From Rhipidocladum racemiflorum (taxonomy: Eukaryota > Streptophyta > Magnoliopsida > Poales > Poaceae), in the NCBI GenBank assembly GCA_036346355.1, contig CM070572.1:38477944-38541943 (forward strand): 64,000 nt of DNA, written 5' to 3'. A program made the position numbers and the translations under genes. The notes under the pieces were generated by a model, which searched no databases, was not told the DNA's origin, and saw nothing but the letters and a program-made list of their open reading frames with translations. This document shows positions 10,673 to 21,539 of the stretch, piece by piece (within the stretch, counting starts at the first letter, position 1; every line of letters begins with the position of its first letter).

Positions 10673-11003
10673 TGTAACATCCTAAAATTTCATGTTTCTT
10701 TTATTTTATTTAATTTGGTTTTCCTAGTTGTTTTTCTTGAATTTTGAGATTTTATAAAGTCTTTTTCTTTTTCCTAAATTATTAAAAGAATTTTTGTAGG
10801 AAATAAAAAACTCAAAAAAATTTGAAACTAACTTTACGAGGTTCCAAATATTCCATAATATTTTTGAGAATTTTTTTCAAGATTTTTAAGCCTTTTTACT
10901 ATTTTATCCCAAGTGTTTTATCTCTCAGCCCTATTTAAATTCAAGGAAAAGAGGGGGACACATGGCATGTCACTGTTGCTTCACCTTCAACCTCCGTCCA
11001 GGG

Positions 11004-11045
<42 letters not shown>

Positions 11046-13133
11046 CATGGGAGCCCAAAGAAACTTCAATATCTCCGCGATTTGTGCACCAAAATCTGAA
11101 AAAATTATATGCTCTTTCCATTCATAGCCATAATTGCTCCAATCACGTGGTTAATTGCCAGTATTTTGTTCTTATCTGAATCAACCCAATTTTAAACTTT
11201 CTATTTTTATTCTTGCTCCTCTCAGCTATAAAAGCCACCCGAGGGGTCTCTCCTCCTCCACAAACCGGTGCTCACATCTACAAATCAATTCCATGCTTGC
11301 AACCCTTGATTTTGAGCTAGATAGAAAGTTCTCTATTTTTTTTTAACCACCACACTTTTTTCGGCCGCCGCCTAACCACCCGGGCCCTGTAGCCACCGAT
11401 GCTGGCTCCAGCATGCTGTGCCGCCACAGGCCCCGCCCCTAGCCCTTTCCCTCAGCATGCGCATGACCAACACAGAGGTGCTCTCTGTCCAGTGCAGCCG
11501 TGCAGCCGATGGAAAAAATAATAAATATTCTTTTTTCAAAACAAGAAGAGAGAGAGAGAGCAAGAAAAAAAAAAGAAAAGAGAGAAAAATAGTGAAAATT
11601 TTTCAAAAAGATTCAAATTTTTAAATCTGAATTTTAATTCTAAAAACTCAAAAACTTGATTAAGAAAAGAAATTTAAAAAATTCAAAATCCTTTTCTTTT
11701 CTTTTTAAATCTTTCGATGTCCGTTTTTGCCCGTTTGAACCCCGATTGGCTTCGTTTTTCTTTCTAAATTCTTTGAAAATTCTTAACTTATTTTTAGACT
11801 AGTTTGGTATTTTATTTGGATTATATTTGAATTTGAATATTTTTGCGTATAGATTTTGGATAGCCATAGGAGTACGCCACCGCCGATCCCGATCAGCTAC
11901 TCTACGACCAAGGCAAGTTGCATACCCTTGAGCATCTTGATCGTAGATTTTAAATTATATCTTGAATTTAAATTATTGCATGCGTAATTTTTAACAACTT
12001 AATTTCAACCCCAGTTTTAAATAATTAGTTAATCCTTGAATTAATTAAAACAACCTTGGGAATTGAAATACCTTATTCCGTTGTAACCCTAAGACATATA
12101 TACAAATGTTAACACGATTAGAAATATGCTTAGACATGCTTAGAACCGAGATTATGATGACCTTTTGGGAAATGAGCCAAATAAAGTACAATTCAAATTT
12201 TTATCATTTTACGTGAAATCTATGTTACTTGTGACATCTAGTCAAAAATTAAAAATGTGATTTAGATCGGGCGAGAATGGTTGTTAAGTGGGTGCGTGAT
12301 GCATAGTAGTTGGGTTTGTGGAAAGCTCGCCTAGTGAATTAAGGACCGGTCTGTGTTGCGCTGAATGTAAAGCGTTACCGTACTTCCATAAGTCTGAAAT
12401 GGGACAGACCTGGCTATCCGTATTGAAACATATCATGGACAATCATGCCATTAGGTTGAAAGTGGGGTGGGTGTAAGGCTGCCACTCGGCGCAAGAGGGG
12501 ACTTCTGGACTGGGCGGTTTAACTCTACTAGCGGTGAAACCTTAGTGGGCATGACTATATGAATGGAGCTTTACAGGGGCCTTGTCGTGATTTTCTCTGC
12601 CGCACACAAAAGTGTGTATTTTTGCATACAAGAGATGATCATGTCTTGTGGGTAAAGTTGTACAACCTCTACAGAGTGTAAAACTAATCGATTAGCCGCA
12701 CCCGCAGTCATGGGCATGCCGAGCAAGCCTTTCACATATTAGATTTTAATGTTTTAAAAATGACTTAAAAAAGGTGATTATCGGATGGAGTGATTCCATT
12801 GTGGAGTGATTCCACTGTTTGGGAAAAAGTTGGGTTAACTCCAGGAGGGATTTCTGTGCTAAAATTTGTTAAAAAGAATGTCTTATTAAATTATACCTTG
12901 GAAAACTAATTACATTATTGAAAAACTTTCTGCTTTACGCTAAACTCAACCATATAACCCTCCATTGTATCCGTTACATTAATATTGCATCTCCTGTGTA
13001 ACTTGTTAAGTACTTTTTGTACTCACCCTTGCTTACTCTGTTGATCCAGAGGAGGAGTTTGACGATGGTGAGGACCAGATGGACTAGGCCGCTTCCCAGT
13101 CGATTGCATATGGCAAATTTATTGGGTTTTACT
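10673..13133 (+). mobile_element. Solo LTR A (Ty3-gypsy type), left part
   Basis: Starts TGTAACATCC at 10673. It continues after the CACTA insertion at about 19707 and ends GGGGTTCGACA at 19889, giving about 2.65 kb of LTR. It is collinear with solo LTR B (52262-54507) over its 3' two thirds, including the block GACAGACCTGGCTATCC and the 13050-13087 end piece. Flanks are GCCTC (10668-10672) and CACTC (19890-19894), consistent with a decayed 5-bp duplication, and removing the LTR rejoins a NOP58 exon. A TATA-like CTATAAAAG is at 11226-11234. No internal retrotransposon sequence is present, hence solo. Confidence 0.85.
11009..11044 (+). repeat. (CT)n microsatellite inside LTR A
   Basis: About 17 CT units upstream of the TATA-like box of LTR A. 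Confidence 0.9.
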
Positions 13134-13580
13134 CACTAGTACAGGAATATACATCCCAATCGATTCTTTTTCATCATCACTGTCGGTTTTTGTGGCGACA
13201 CAAAGACCAACGACAGTGATAAGCAGGCTCTATCACAGTCGGTTCTCACCCGACAGTATTAATCAATCATCACTGTCGGTTCCTAACTAGAACCAACTGT
13301 GATGATTTATACATCACTGTCGGTTCTTAAATAGAACCAACAGTGATAATTAATTATCACAATCGGTTTTGGTTGAGAATCAACACTGATAATATGACTA
13401 TTAGTGTCGGTTCCTAGCTAGAACCGATTGTGATGATTTATTCATCACAATCGGTTCTAGCTAGGAACCGACACTAATAGTCATATTATCAGCGTCGGTT
13501 CTCAACCCGAACCAACTGTGATGTATACATCATCAGAGTCGGTTCTAGTTAGGAACCGACAATGATGAGGTTTTCATCAC
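13134..13580. repeat. 3' subterminal repeats of E1
   Basis: Facing copies of CACTGTCGGTTCT and AACCGATTGTGATG, starting from the terminus CACTAGTACAGGAATAT at 13134. Includes the perfect 49-bp inverted repeat at 13388-13490. Confidence 0.88.
13388..13490. repeat. Perfect 49-bp inverted repeat, 5-nt loop
   Basis: Arms 13388-13436 and 13442-13490 are exact reverse complements around a TTTAT spacer. Similarity continues outward with mismatches. Each arm holds two terminal-type motifs. Confidence 0.93.
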
Positions 13581-13786
13581 TGTACACATTCCGAAAACAG
13601 AAAACAACACCAATATCACAGATTCACAATACAAAAATCGAAGTACATGACAATATCATAGAACATTCACAGTAACTCACATTGCATCACATTCACAGCA
13701 TCATTCACATCACATGTCACATTCAATATTTGTATGTATTTATGTATTGACATAATATAATATTGTTTACAATATTTGTATGTACT

Positions 13787-15490
13787 AGTAGGAGGCATTC
13801 TCGGCTCTATACCTACCGTCCGGAGCTATAACATCTGTCCAGTACCCATGCATATGTGATCTCGTATTCTATTGATTTCTTTGATCACTAGTGTCTGGCG
13901 GGGGATTGTGATTTTAGGGAACATGTCTGCGCAGTCGATTAGGACCTTCATGTGATACATGACGTAGAAGCCGCAAAAGTCATCGCACCCCTGTTGATGA
14001 CACTGTGAAGAATGAAAATCATATTAGGACACGAACTATAGATGTCAGCGAAAAATCCTATGATAGAGATTTGTACCTGGTAGCACTTCCACCAAAGCTT
14101 GTCGCGTAGTTTGTCATTGTGTTGCCCTCCTTCAGAGAAAGCTCTACATACATTGGAGAGATGTCATTGAGGAAAAAAATAAACATAGTTAATTACAGAG
14201 AGTGTTATTTTAAAGGAATGAACTTACTTCTGCAAAACATGCTTGATCGCGTAGGGCATTATTTTCTTTGCGAGGGAGTTAAAGTGTAGACTTTGTTTTC
14301 CTTCAAAGCGACGATGATCAGAACCCAATGGTTGCTTTTAAAATGATATGCAGTGCAAGAAAATAAGTTTATATATGGTTTATGTGCCTACTAGTTCAGT
14401 GAAGGGATACAGTCATCAGAGTTGTACTTACTCCTCGTGGTACGGGAAGAGAATGAAGTCCTTTTTTGATTCAACATTAAATACATGCTTGATGTAGTTG
14501 GCAACGAACTCCGATTCAAGCTTAGCCAAGGTCAAAGACACCATCTTGGGGTCCACGAACCCAATTGGATGTTGATCCGTCGCGGCTCGCTGCCTCATCA
14601 TCCTGCAACTCGTGTTAATTGTTAACAAACATAATATAAAATCTTATAAGAGTTATAGGCTCATGTGTATGGGGCAATACTCACAGCGTCCAGGTTCGTA
14701 CAGTAGCAATATCAGTGGCTTTAAGGTTGTACAACCGGAACAAATCCTCAAAACTCACAGGGAATGTCCTGTGCTCCATGCGGTGGAAATGTCCCCCTCG
14801 ATACCGAACAGGGAAATCAACATGACACACAGGCGCATTTGCCCTGTCGTAGTACCATCCATGCAGCAAGCGACCAGCTTTTCCGAGAGAATTCAATAAG
14901 TTGGCAGGGACAAGGGGTTGTCCATGCATGTATTCCTTAAAATCGTATTGGGGCGCCGGGGCATCTGTTGACTTCTCTTTCTTGCCAGACGGAGCTTGAG
15001 CAGGTGCAGGAGCTACAACAGGAGCTAGAGGTAGAGAAGCTTGAGCGGGTGCAGGAGCTAAAGCAGGTGCAGGAGCTATAGTAGGAGCTAGAGGTAGAGA
15101 AGCTTGAGCAGGTGCAGGAGCTTGAGTAGGCTTTGATTGTATTGAAGGGGACCCTATGGCCTCTGACAACTTGGCCTTCTTAACAGAAGGATTCTTCGAG
15201 CTCTCCTATTGGTCTTTCTCTACTGTGCTAGTAATCCTTTTGCGCACAAGCTCTACACTCTGTGTGGGAGCATGTGCAGCTGCAGGAGTAGGACTACCTG
15301 AAGGAGCTTGAGCATGTGCAGGAGCTGGAGAAGTTGTTGGTTTAGTTGTAGGAGCAGGAGGAGTAGGTATAGCTGGAGAAGTTGGAAGTTCAGATGCAAG
15401 AGCAGGTATAGCTAGAGAAGCTGCAGTACGGGCAAGTGCAGTAGCAAGAGGACAAGGAGAAGGTGCAGGAGCTGTCATAGTAACCTGCAA
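13787..15490 (-). pseudogene. Ulp1-like protease gene of CACTA E1
   Basis: Interrupted gene read right to left. It has a long Pro/Ala-rich low-complexity linker (PAPAQASLPLAP repeats, 15170-15000 and 15490-15250). Next is an exon with LLHGWYYDR, VRYRGGHFHR and FPVSFEDLFRLY ending in RTWTL (about 14697), then KKDFILFPYHEE (about 14430), NHWVLIIV (about 14325, catalytic His) and VYTL, then CHQQGCDDFCGFYVMYHM (about 13990, catalytic Gln and Cys), ending near 13787 with WYWTDVIAPDGRYR. One base is missing in the VYTL-NSL segment, which shifts the frame, and the catalytic Asp is replaced by Asn as in E0. The start is not fixed, since a stop separates the two linker halves near 15200. Confidence 0.75.
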
Positions 15491-15565
15491 AGCGCATGCA
15501 TATGTAACTTGATGTGTTGCAGTATTGGAATAATGGAGAAGATGTGGGGATTTATACCTTTAGTA

Positions 15566-15826
15566 TTATGACACCCGACGTGGACCACTTAATGAACGAC
15601 ATCCGTGCTTGCCCAAGAGTAGTGATATCTTCGTTCGGGGGAACTGCAGCACATGAGATAGGTATTCATCGTGGACAAAGTCCACCTGCACCCTCATGTA
15701 GCCCTTCCCAAAAGGAATACCATGCACCATGTCATCCTCTTTGCTTGGAAATTCAATCCCGCGTGCAGGCTCAACGATAAATCCATCATCGATCATGATT
15801 AGCTGGCATTTGGTAGGTGCCTGCAA
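15566..15826 (-). pseudogene. DUF8039-like exon, CACTA E1
   Basis: Frame with APTKCQLIMIDDG, EFPSKEDDMVHGIPFGKG and YMRVQVDFVHDEY. Closely similar to the E0 block at 196-400, and in the same position between Transposase_24 and the protease. Function unknown. The frame shifts near its C-terminus relative to E0. Confidence 0.65.
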
Positions 15827-15932
15827 AAAATATGCAACTTGATCGGAATCATTGTTTAGCTTGCTCTTGTACCTTTTAGTTAGAAATACTTATTACCTGC
15901 AACTGGGAACCGGGCTGCTAATTTCTGGAACA

Positions 15933-17105
15933 TCAGCTACTAGGGTGTACCAAAGACGGTTCTACGGTTGGCGAGTCCATATTACTTTGAGTCTGGGTGA
16001 ACATCGCCATCATCTCGACTTTCAGGCGCTCCTCATGTGCCAACATCGTCTCCATCATCTGCTCCATCATCTGCTCCCTCAGGTGCGCCTCACGTGCTAC
16101 CCATAATCTTGATACGGCACTGGAACCGCCCTCGCTTGAGAAGGACTTCTTCGTATGCCCTGCACCTGCGGCAAGCACCCGGCCCTTATGGTCGAGCTTT
16201 CTGATCGCTGCATACAGGATGTCCCTCGACCCTTGGCTTTCAAATGCCCCCTGCTCTTTCTGCTGGCTCACCTCCTCCAGCAAGAAGTGAATATAAATTA
16301 GTGCTAAAATACAGCGGGAAGGGTCAACTGCAATTTACTAAGTTAGATATCTTACGATGGTGGAGACGATCTGTGCGGTCGAAGGGTTTGGAATCACAAG
16401 CCGACTGTCGGAGGATTTCTTCATCCTCGCTAGTACCCAGTTGCGTGCCTGCTCCTCACATATGTGGGAGTAAGGTATCGCCGTCCCAGAGCTCGCACAC
16501 TCCTCGTCTAGTCGTGCCCACTCTGCCTTTTTCCCTACATAGCCGCCGGAACCGAGGTGGTGCGCATGGGTGTTCTGGCTCTGTATAGCGATGTTTTTCT
16601 CTCTCAGTTCCTCCACCTTGGGCATACTCCTCATTGTTGTGAACTCCTCCCAAACCTCGGGAGTGACAAATGGATACCTCTGGAAGGGAGTACGGCTTTT
16701 CAGCACGTACTCATCATGCATGAGACCCTTGAATTGCCTCAAATATACACCCATTCTTTGCAAGGTGTACCGTATCGCATTGATTTCATCTTCCTTTTGT
16801 ATAATCCATTTCCCCTTGACTTCTTCCCACAGCTGGTTCTTCTGCTTAGCGCTAACATCCTTCCTCCAGTCCTTAATTGTGATTGGGACTCTCTCCCTCA
16901 CCAATTGGCTGAGGAAAGAGGAGCAACGCCCCTTACACTTGCCAGGACCCGTGCAAACCCCCGTGGCATCAAAGTGGAGAACCTGAAGAGTTCTCCATGT
17001 GGCCCCTTTATTCAGTCATCGGCCCTTTCTGACCTTACTCAGCAGCGGCTCAACAGCACCTTTTTCTCTCTCTGATGTTGAGCCGGTGTTCTCCCTTTGA
17101 GACAT
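15933..17105 (-). pseudogene. Transposase_24 (Ptta/En/Spm)-like gene, E1
   Basis: Starts around ATG 17105 (MSQRENTGSTSER); an early stop near 17022 breaks this copy. The main block (16920-16350) reads LVRERVPITIKDWR, then WEEVKGKWII and YPFVTPEVWEEF, the conserved pattern of Transposase_24. After an intron, 16283-15933 encodes SRDILYAAIRKLDHKGRV, then a Met/Glu-rich coiled coil (REQMMEQMMETMLAHEERL). Transposase_24 proteins are the accessory product of CACTA elements, presumably nuclear and bound to element DNA; this role is taken from the family, not shown here. Confidence 0.75.
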
Positions 17106-18180
17106 TTTGAATATATATATGTGAAACCTAAAATTTATAAGAGAAAGCAATTTATATATCTGATATGGTTATATTTCGCATGAGCAATTCATATACGTAC
17201 CAACGATGACTCCTAATCTCTAATTAGGTTAGGTCCTAATCCCATTCGAGGATATGTGTTTCGGACAAGTTCCTAAGTTGTTGTACAACTCCAGAGAAAA
17301 TTTCAGCAGCATCTCCCCGCTGTTCTCCAAATACACATCTCGACAACAGGTGAAGAGGGTGTGTATCCAGAGAATACCAGGGAGATGCTACCAAAATTTT
17401 CTCTAGAGTTGTACAACAGCTCAGGAACTTGCCTGAACCACATATCCTCGAACTGTCCAAAAAACGTGGACAATTTGAGGCTGCTTGCTTATAAATATGA
17501 CATTTTAGCATATTTATAAACAGGCACTCTCGAACGGGAGATGCATAGGTTACGCAACCTAAACACGAAAAATAATGTATAATCATGGCCACTAAAGCTA
17601 ATTACTATCTTTAGTGGACATGAAATAATTGCGATATTAAGAGTAAATATATAAAACTAATCCCAAATAACAATATGAAGAAAATTACATAATTCAAATA
17701 TATCAAAATAACAATACGAAGTAAAGTAATGAATCATGCCTACTAAATCAAATTAATGTATGATTGATTTATTTTGCTGTCAGGTGTCGGGCTGCGTAAA
17801 GATTAATCTTTAGCCTCCTCGCCACTCAGTGTAGGGCTGCTAGAGACTAGCTCCTACCTCCTCTACACTTAGGTCTAAGTACTACAATTGAGCTAAACAA
17901 TTTTTCAAGTAAATGTGGCATTGAATTCATCAGCAAAACAATGAGCACAGAACAATGATTATTAATTCAAGGCCAGAATGTAACATGTAACAGAACCACA
18001 GAATGTAACATAGTAAACAACACTCTTTAGCAATACAGGAAGTATGACTATCAATTCAAGGCCAAAGTTTTACTCCTACAATTGTTTAGCTCATCAATCG
18101 ACTCCTTATCATCACCGAGCAATAAAGTCATCAATAAAATAGTGAGAGTAACCCTAAACTATAGCTAAATCCTAAACCCT
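17106..18180. other. Probable leader intron of the E1 second gene
   Basis: AT-rich DNA between the Transposase_24 exon and the GC-rich leader. On the minus strand the leader ends CCCAAAG|GTAACTTTAGGG near 18195, a good donor. No coding frame was recognised; inverted pieces at 17260-17300 and 17390-17420 share TTCCTAAGTTGTTGTAC-like words. Confidence 0.45.
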
Positions 18181-18194
18181 AGCTAAACCCTAAA

Positions 18195-18424
18195 GTTACC
18201 TTTGGGGGAGGGGAGGCCGCTGGGGGGGTGCTCAGGCCGGTGGGGGAACCTCGGGGGAGGGTAGGCCGAAGGGGAGAGCTTAGGGGAGGAAGGTCCGACG
18301 GGGGAGTGGGGGCCGATGGGGGAGTGGGGGAGCTTAGGGGCGCGGGTGCTCGGGGAGGAGAGGAAAGGGCGAAGGGGACGAGAAATGAAACACTGAGCAC
18401 GAAGGAGAATATATATACACGACT
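18195..18424 (-). promoter_or_regulatory. TATA box and GC-rich leader exon, E1 second gene
   Basis: On the minus strand the internal repeats are followed by GTGTATATATATTCTCC (TATA-like, around 18408-18420), then a C-rich leader ending in a splice donor near 18195. The arrangement equals that of E2 at 26507-26777. Confidence 0.6.
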
Positions 18425-18664
18425 GACAACATCAGTGTCGGTTTTTAATAAGAACCGATTGTGATATTCTGATTATCCGTATCGGTTTTAATTAAGAACC
18501 GATTGTGATATTCTGATTATCGTGTCGGTTTTAATTAAGAACCGATTGTGATATTCTGATTATCTGTGTCGGTTTTAATTAAGAACTGATTGTGATATAT
18601 ATTATCTGTGTGTGTTTTCGAAAGAAACCGATTGTGATGTGATATTCGGATTGCACAAGTAGTG
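18425..18664. repeat. Internal cluster of terminal-type repeats, E1
   Basis: Five facing pairs of GTGTCGGTTTTAATTAAGAACC-type and AACCGATTGTGATAT repeats, ending rightwards in AGTAGTG at 18664 (CACTACTTGTGC on the minus strand). The motifs are those of the E1 3' end, but the cluster lies between the TNPD and Transposase_24 genes. Confidence 0.8.
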
Positions 18665-18835
18665 ATTGAAATTAGCTCAAATATCATCAAACAAATTAGC
18701 TCAACTATTTCAAATATAGTTGAAATAATTTTTGAAAAAAAGAGTCCCCATTCAAAAGATATGCCAAATTTCACTTTGTAGGCAATATTACAACTTTATT
18801 ATAATTTTATTTACAATATAACCCTTCTTGATGAT

Positions 18836-19706
18836 CTAGACGCATGTAATTTGTTCCATGTGATCGTCGTCACCGCTAAGACATGCCTCATCTGCAAACG
18901 GAGGTATCTGACCGAATTGGTTGTACTCTTCCTCATTTATGACATTTTCAACTCCAACGATCCGCCTCTTGCCATGAAGGACGACGTGCAACCTCGGATT
19001 GATTGGATCACGCACGTAGAAGACTTGAGTTGCTTGCTTAGCAAGGACGAACAGTTCATCTTTGTAGGCGAGTCTATTGAGATCCACAAGAGCAAAACCT
19101 CTCTTGTCGACTTTCACTCCTTGTGGAAGTCGTACCCACTTACATCGGAACAATGGAACTTAGTATATTCCATAATCGAGCTCCCATATTTCTTCTATCA
19201 TCCTGTAGTAGGAGTTCATTGCGGTTGAGGTTCCTCTTTTCGAGTGATTATCGGACAAAGCATCTATGCTCACACCACTGTTTTGAACTGTACTATTTGC
19301 ATCTTGACTTTCAGTGTAAAGTATGTAGCCATTAATATCGTACCCCTGTCATGTATGTACATTAAATCTTGGTCCATCAGCCAACCATTTGACAGCCTCA
19401 CTGACGGTGACCTTCGCCTTTTATTTGAACCATGTAAGGAATCGTTCGTTGTGTTCTCATGTAATGGAAAGCTCATCCATATGTGGATTGTCTTCCCGTA
19501 ATTTCAACTTGTGCTGCTGGATGTATGGATGAACTTCTGCGCTGTGTTGCAAGACTGTAAAATGCGCTTTACAGTACATCTCTTACTGTGGACTCGTTAT
19601 ATTGGACCCAATGGTTCCTTTGCCACCAAGTCTGCCCTCATGACAAGATATAGGAATACCAATTAGTTATCTTTTACCTAGATAGTCCACACAGAACTCT
19701 ACTACA
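18836..19706 (-). pseudogene. TNPD transposase of E1, C-terminal fragment
   Basis: The last ~290 codons of a CACTA TNPD-type transposase. Right to left: VVEFCVDYLGKR (about 19700), SCHEGRLGG, AHFTVLQHSAEVHPYI (about 19560), WLADGPRFNVHTW, then the DUF4216 segment LDYGIYQVPLFRCKWV, GFALVDLNRLAYKDE, QVFYVRDP and KRRIVGVENV, with the stop at 18836. The frame is broken several times before 19153. The Transposase_21 catalytic part is absent. Homologous to the E2 copy at 24790-25600. Confidence 0.85.
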
Positions 19707-19889
19707 ATTTACCTTTATTTTCGCTGCTTTATTTTCTTTGGCCTACGTGCCACTCTTTTTGTAAACTTGGATAATTAATTAAAGTACGTTTGATATGTTG
19801 TGACAACATTTCTACTGTGTACTGGCTTTTTCTGGATTAGTACATGATACACAGAGGATTTCGGAAGTATTTTTTTTCGGGGTTCGACA
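19707..19889 (+). mobile_element. Solo LTR A, right part
   Basis: Resumes after E1 with TTTATTTTCGCTGCTTTATT and runs through GATACACAGAGGATTTCGG to GGGGTTCGACA. It matches the last ~185 bp of LTR B (54310-54507). Confidence 0.88.
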
Positions 19890-19948
19890 CACTCGTCGAG
19901 CACTTTGAAGAGGGCGAACCCTGTAGGCATCTCGAACAGGACCATCAT
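19890..19948 (-). pseudogene. NOP58: NOP58 exon 1, 5' part (start codon side)
   Basis: From ATG at 19948 the minus strand encodes MMVLFEMPTGFALFKVLDE, the conserved N-terminus of NOP58 (Nop5), the box C/D snoRNP core protein of the nucleolus that supports rRNA 2'-O-methylation. It continues in 10649-10672 once LTR A and one copy of its target duplication are discounted. Differences from the usual start (second Met, Met for Thr) and the absence of later exons mark it as a fragment. It keeps intron signals, so it is a DNA-level copy or the remains of the locus, not a retrocopy. Confidence 0.78.
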
Positions 19949-20321
19949 GCCTTCCCTGAATTGGCAATCAACTCAGTTGAATCAATCGAAAGAAGTCCTC
20001 CTCGTCTGGATCGGAGGCACACACACAAAACCATATAAAATCCAAGGGCACGTCACAGCCACAAAACCAGATCAAATCCAATAACACATTGTAGAACCGA
20101 ATCGAGCTGGTAGAACGCGAAAATCACTCGAGCCTTTGGCCGATTCGACGACGGGGAGTGCGAGGCGTAGAGGAGTTTTTCGTTGCGGCAATAGTGAGGA
20201 AGGTCAAGGTAGGTAGGGTCGAACGGGGGCAGGTGGGTGGTGGCTTCGAGAGGATTAAGAGTGGGGGGCAGTGAGGATTGGGTGTGTGGGGGGGGCAGTG
20301 ATTTAAGGCTAGGGTTAGCAT
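19949..20321 (-). promoter_or_regulatory. NOP58: NOP58 5' leader, leader intron and proximal promoter
   Basis: On the minus strand the start codon is preceded by CCAATTCAG|GGAAGGC, a likely acceptor of a leader intron. Further upstream is a C-rich leader and GCTAACCCTAGCC at about 20308-20320, a telo-box-like AACCCTA element typical of plant ribosome-biogenesis promoters. The promoter is cut at 20321 by CACTA E2. Confidence 0.5.
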
Positions 20322-20690
20322 CACTACTACAGAAATGCTTATATTAGACGCACCATCACAGACGGTTTTCAAAAACCGTCTGTAATATATAATATCACAG
20401 ACGATTCTATAAACCAACTGTCAGTGAAACTATCACAGACCGTTATTAATTAAACTGCTGCGTGATTAGATAAATATCGCAGGCGGTTTTGTATTCCAAC
20501 CGTGCATGATATTATCACAAACGGTTCTATAAAAACACCGTCATGATATAAAGTAATATCACGCAGCGGTTTTACTATACAACCGTTTGTATAGTAAGCA
20601 CAGACGGGTTGTGTTTATAAACGTCTCTGATATTGCTAATATCACAGACGTTTTGTGTTTATAACCGTCTGTGTACTGCATTATAACATT
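20322..20690. repeat. 5' TIR and subterminal repeats of E2
   Basis: Terminus CACTACTACAG followed by facing copies of ATCACAGACGGTTTT and AACCGTCTGTGATA, several diverged. Confidence 0.9.
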
Positions 20691-21042
20691 TTGATGTTTT
20701 TATCGAACTACGTATTTTCATCGAAGGCCATAATTCGTTGATAGATAGGACGAAAAATGGTAATAGCCATTTTATAACATAATGAAATTCGAAATTGCTA
20801 GTGATTGGGCGTCGGTTTTTAGCAACATTTTCTTTCTACGTGTGAAACATTTTTCTTCGACAAGCGATAAAAAATTGTTTCATACATTCAAAAAAAATCT
20901 TGCAATGCGTCCGAAAAAAAAACGAGAATCAGACGTCCGAGTGTAAGTTTCTCCCAATGAAATTTGATAACAACTGTAATAGCTATTTTATAACATAAAA
21001 CATTTCATTACATTACTACATTATATATATATTATTACTTAT

Positions 21043-21405
21043 AAATTAAAATAATCATCGTCGTCCGGAGGAGGTGGCGAGCTGCCATCGTCATCGTCAT
21101 CGCTCCCCGGTGGGCTGCCATCGTCGTCGTCGTCGCGCCACGGTGGGCTACCGTCGTCGTCGTCGTCATCTGAGCTCCCCGAGTGCATGACGTGGTCGTC
21201 TTCCTCTGACTCTTCCTCGTCCTCCTCCCGCTCCTCCTCCTACTCCTCCTCCTCGTCCTCCTCCCGCTCCTCCTCCTCTTCCCGCTTGCGTTTCCCGCAT
21301 AGCGGCGACGCCGGGGGAGGTGATGGTGGAGTGGCGCCGCGGGAGCTTGCGGGAGGAGGTGATGGTGGAGGCGACGCCGACGAAGGAGAGCTTGCGGGAG
21401 ATTCC
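21043..21405 (-). pseudogene. Antisense acidic ORF within the E2 5' region
   Basis: From ATG at 21405 the minus strand encodes MESPASSPSSASPPPSPPP, a KRKREEEE basic/acidic stretch, then repeated DDDDDGS(S)PP blocks, ending at a TAA at 21043 (121 codons). One in-frame TAG interrupts the Glu-rich part near 21240. The block lies between two sets of subterminal repeats and runs against the transposase. It is not recognised; it may be a captured host fragment or an old element ORF. On the plus strand the same DNA reads as poly-Ser, which I regard as the shadow. Confidence 0.4.
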
Positions 21406-21539
21406 ATTAGCAGTAATGTGTTGATCGAATTCGATCAATAGCGGTGATTTAATAGGTGGCCGGAATTGAAGACGAAGCGAGAAACGAAGAGTTCACATTC
21501 AAAGGCGCGCAGGAAACGAAGAGACGAAGACGGACTGTC

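Larger units (their letters stand above)
13134..19706 (-). mobile_element. CACTA element E1, 5'-truncated, nested in LTR A
   Basis: Element on the minus strand. Its 3' terminus is at 13134 (CACTAGTACAGG read on the plus strand) beside subterminal repeats. Moving right come Ulp1-like, DUF8039-like and Transposase_24 genes, a GC-rich leader, an internal cluster of terminal-type repeats, and the C-terminal part of the TNPD transposase. The homology stops abruptly near 19706 within the VVEFCVDY codons, and LTR A resumes. The 5' TIR and the N-terminal half of TNPD have therefore been lost, probably by a deletion that also took a few LTR bases. Confidence 0.85.

Noticed and set aside
20124..20417. 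97-codon minus-strand frame across the E2 boundary
   Set aside because: It crosses the CACTA insertion point and is better explained as NOP58 leader plus transposon repeats.
21187..21441. Plus-strand poly-Ser frame
   Set aside because: It is the complement of the acidic minus-strand frame, and low complexity.
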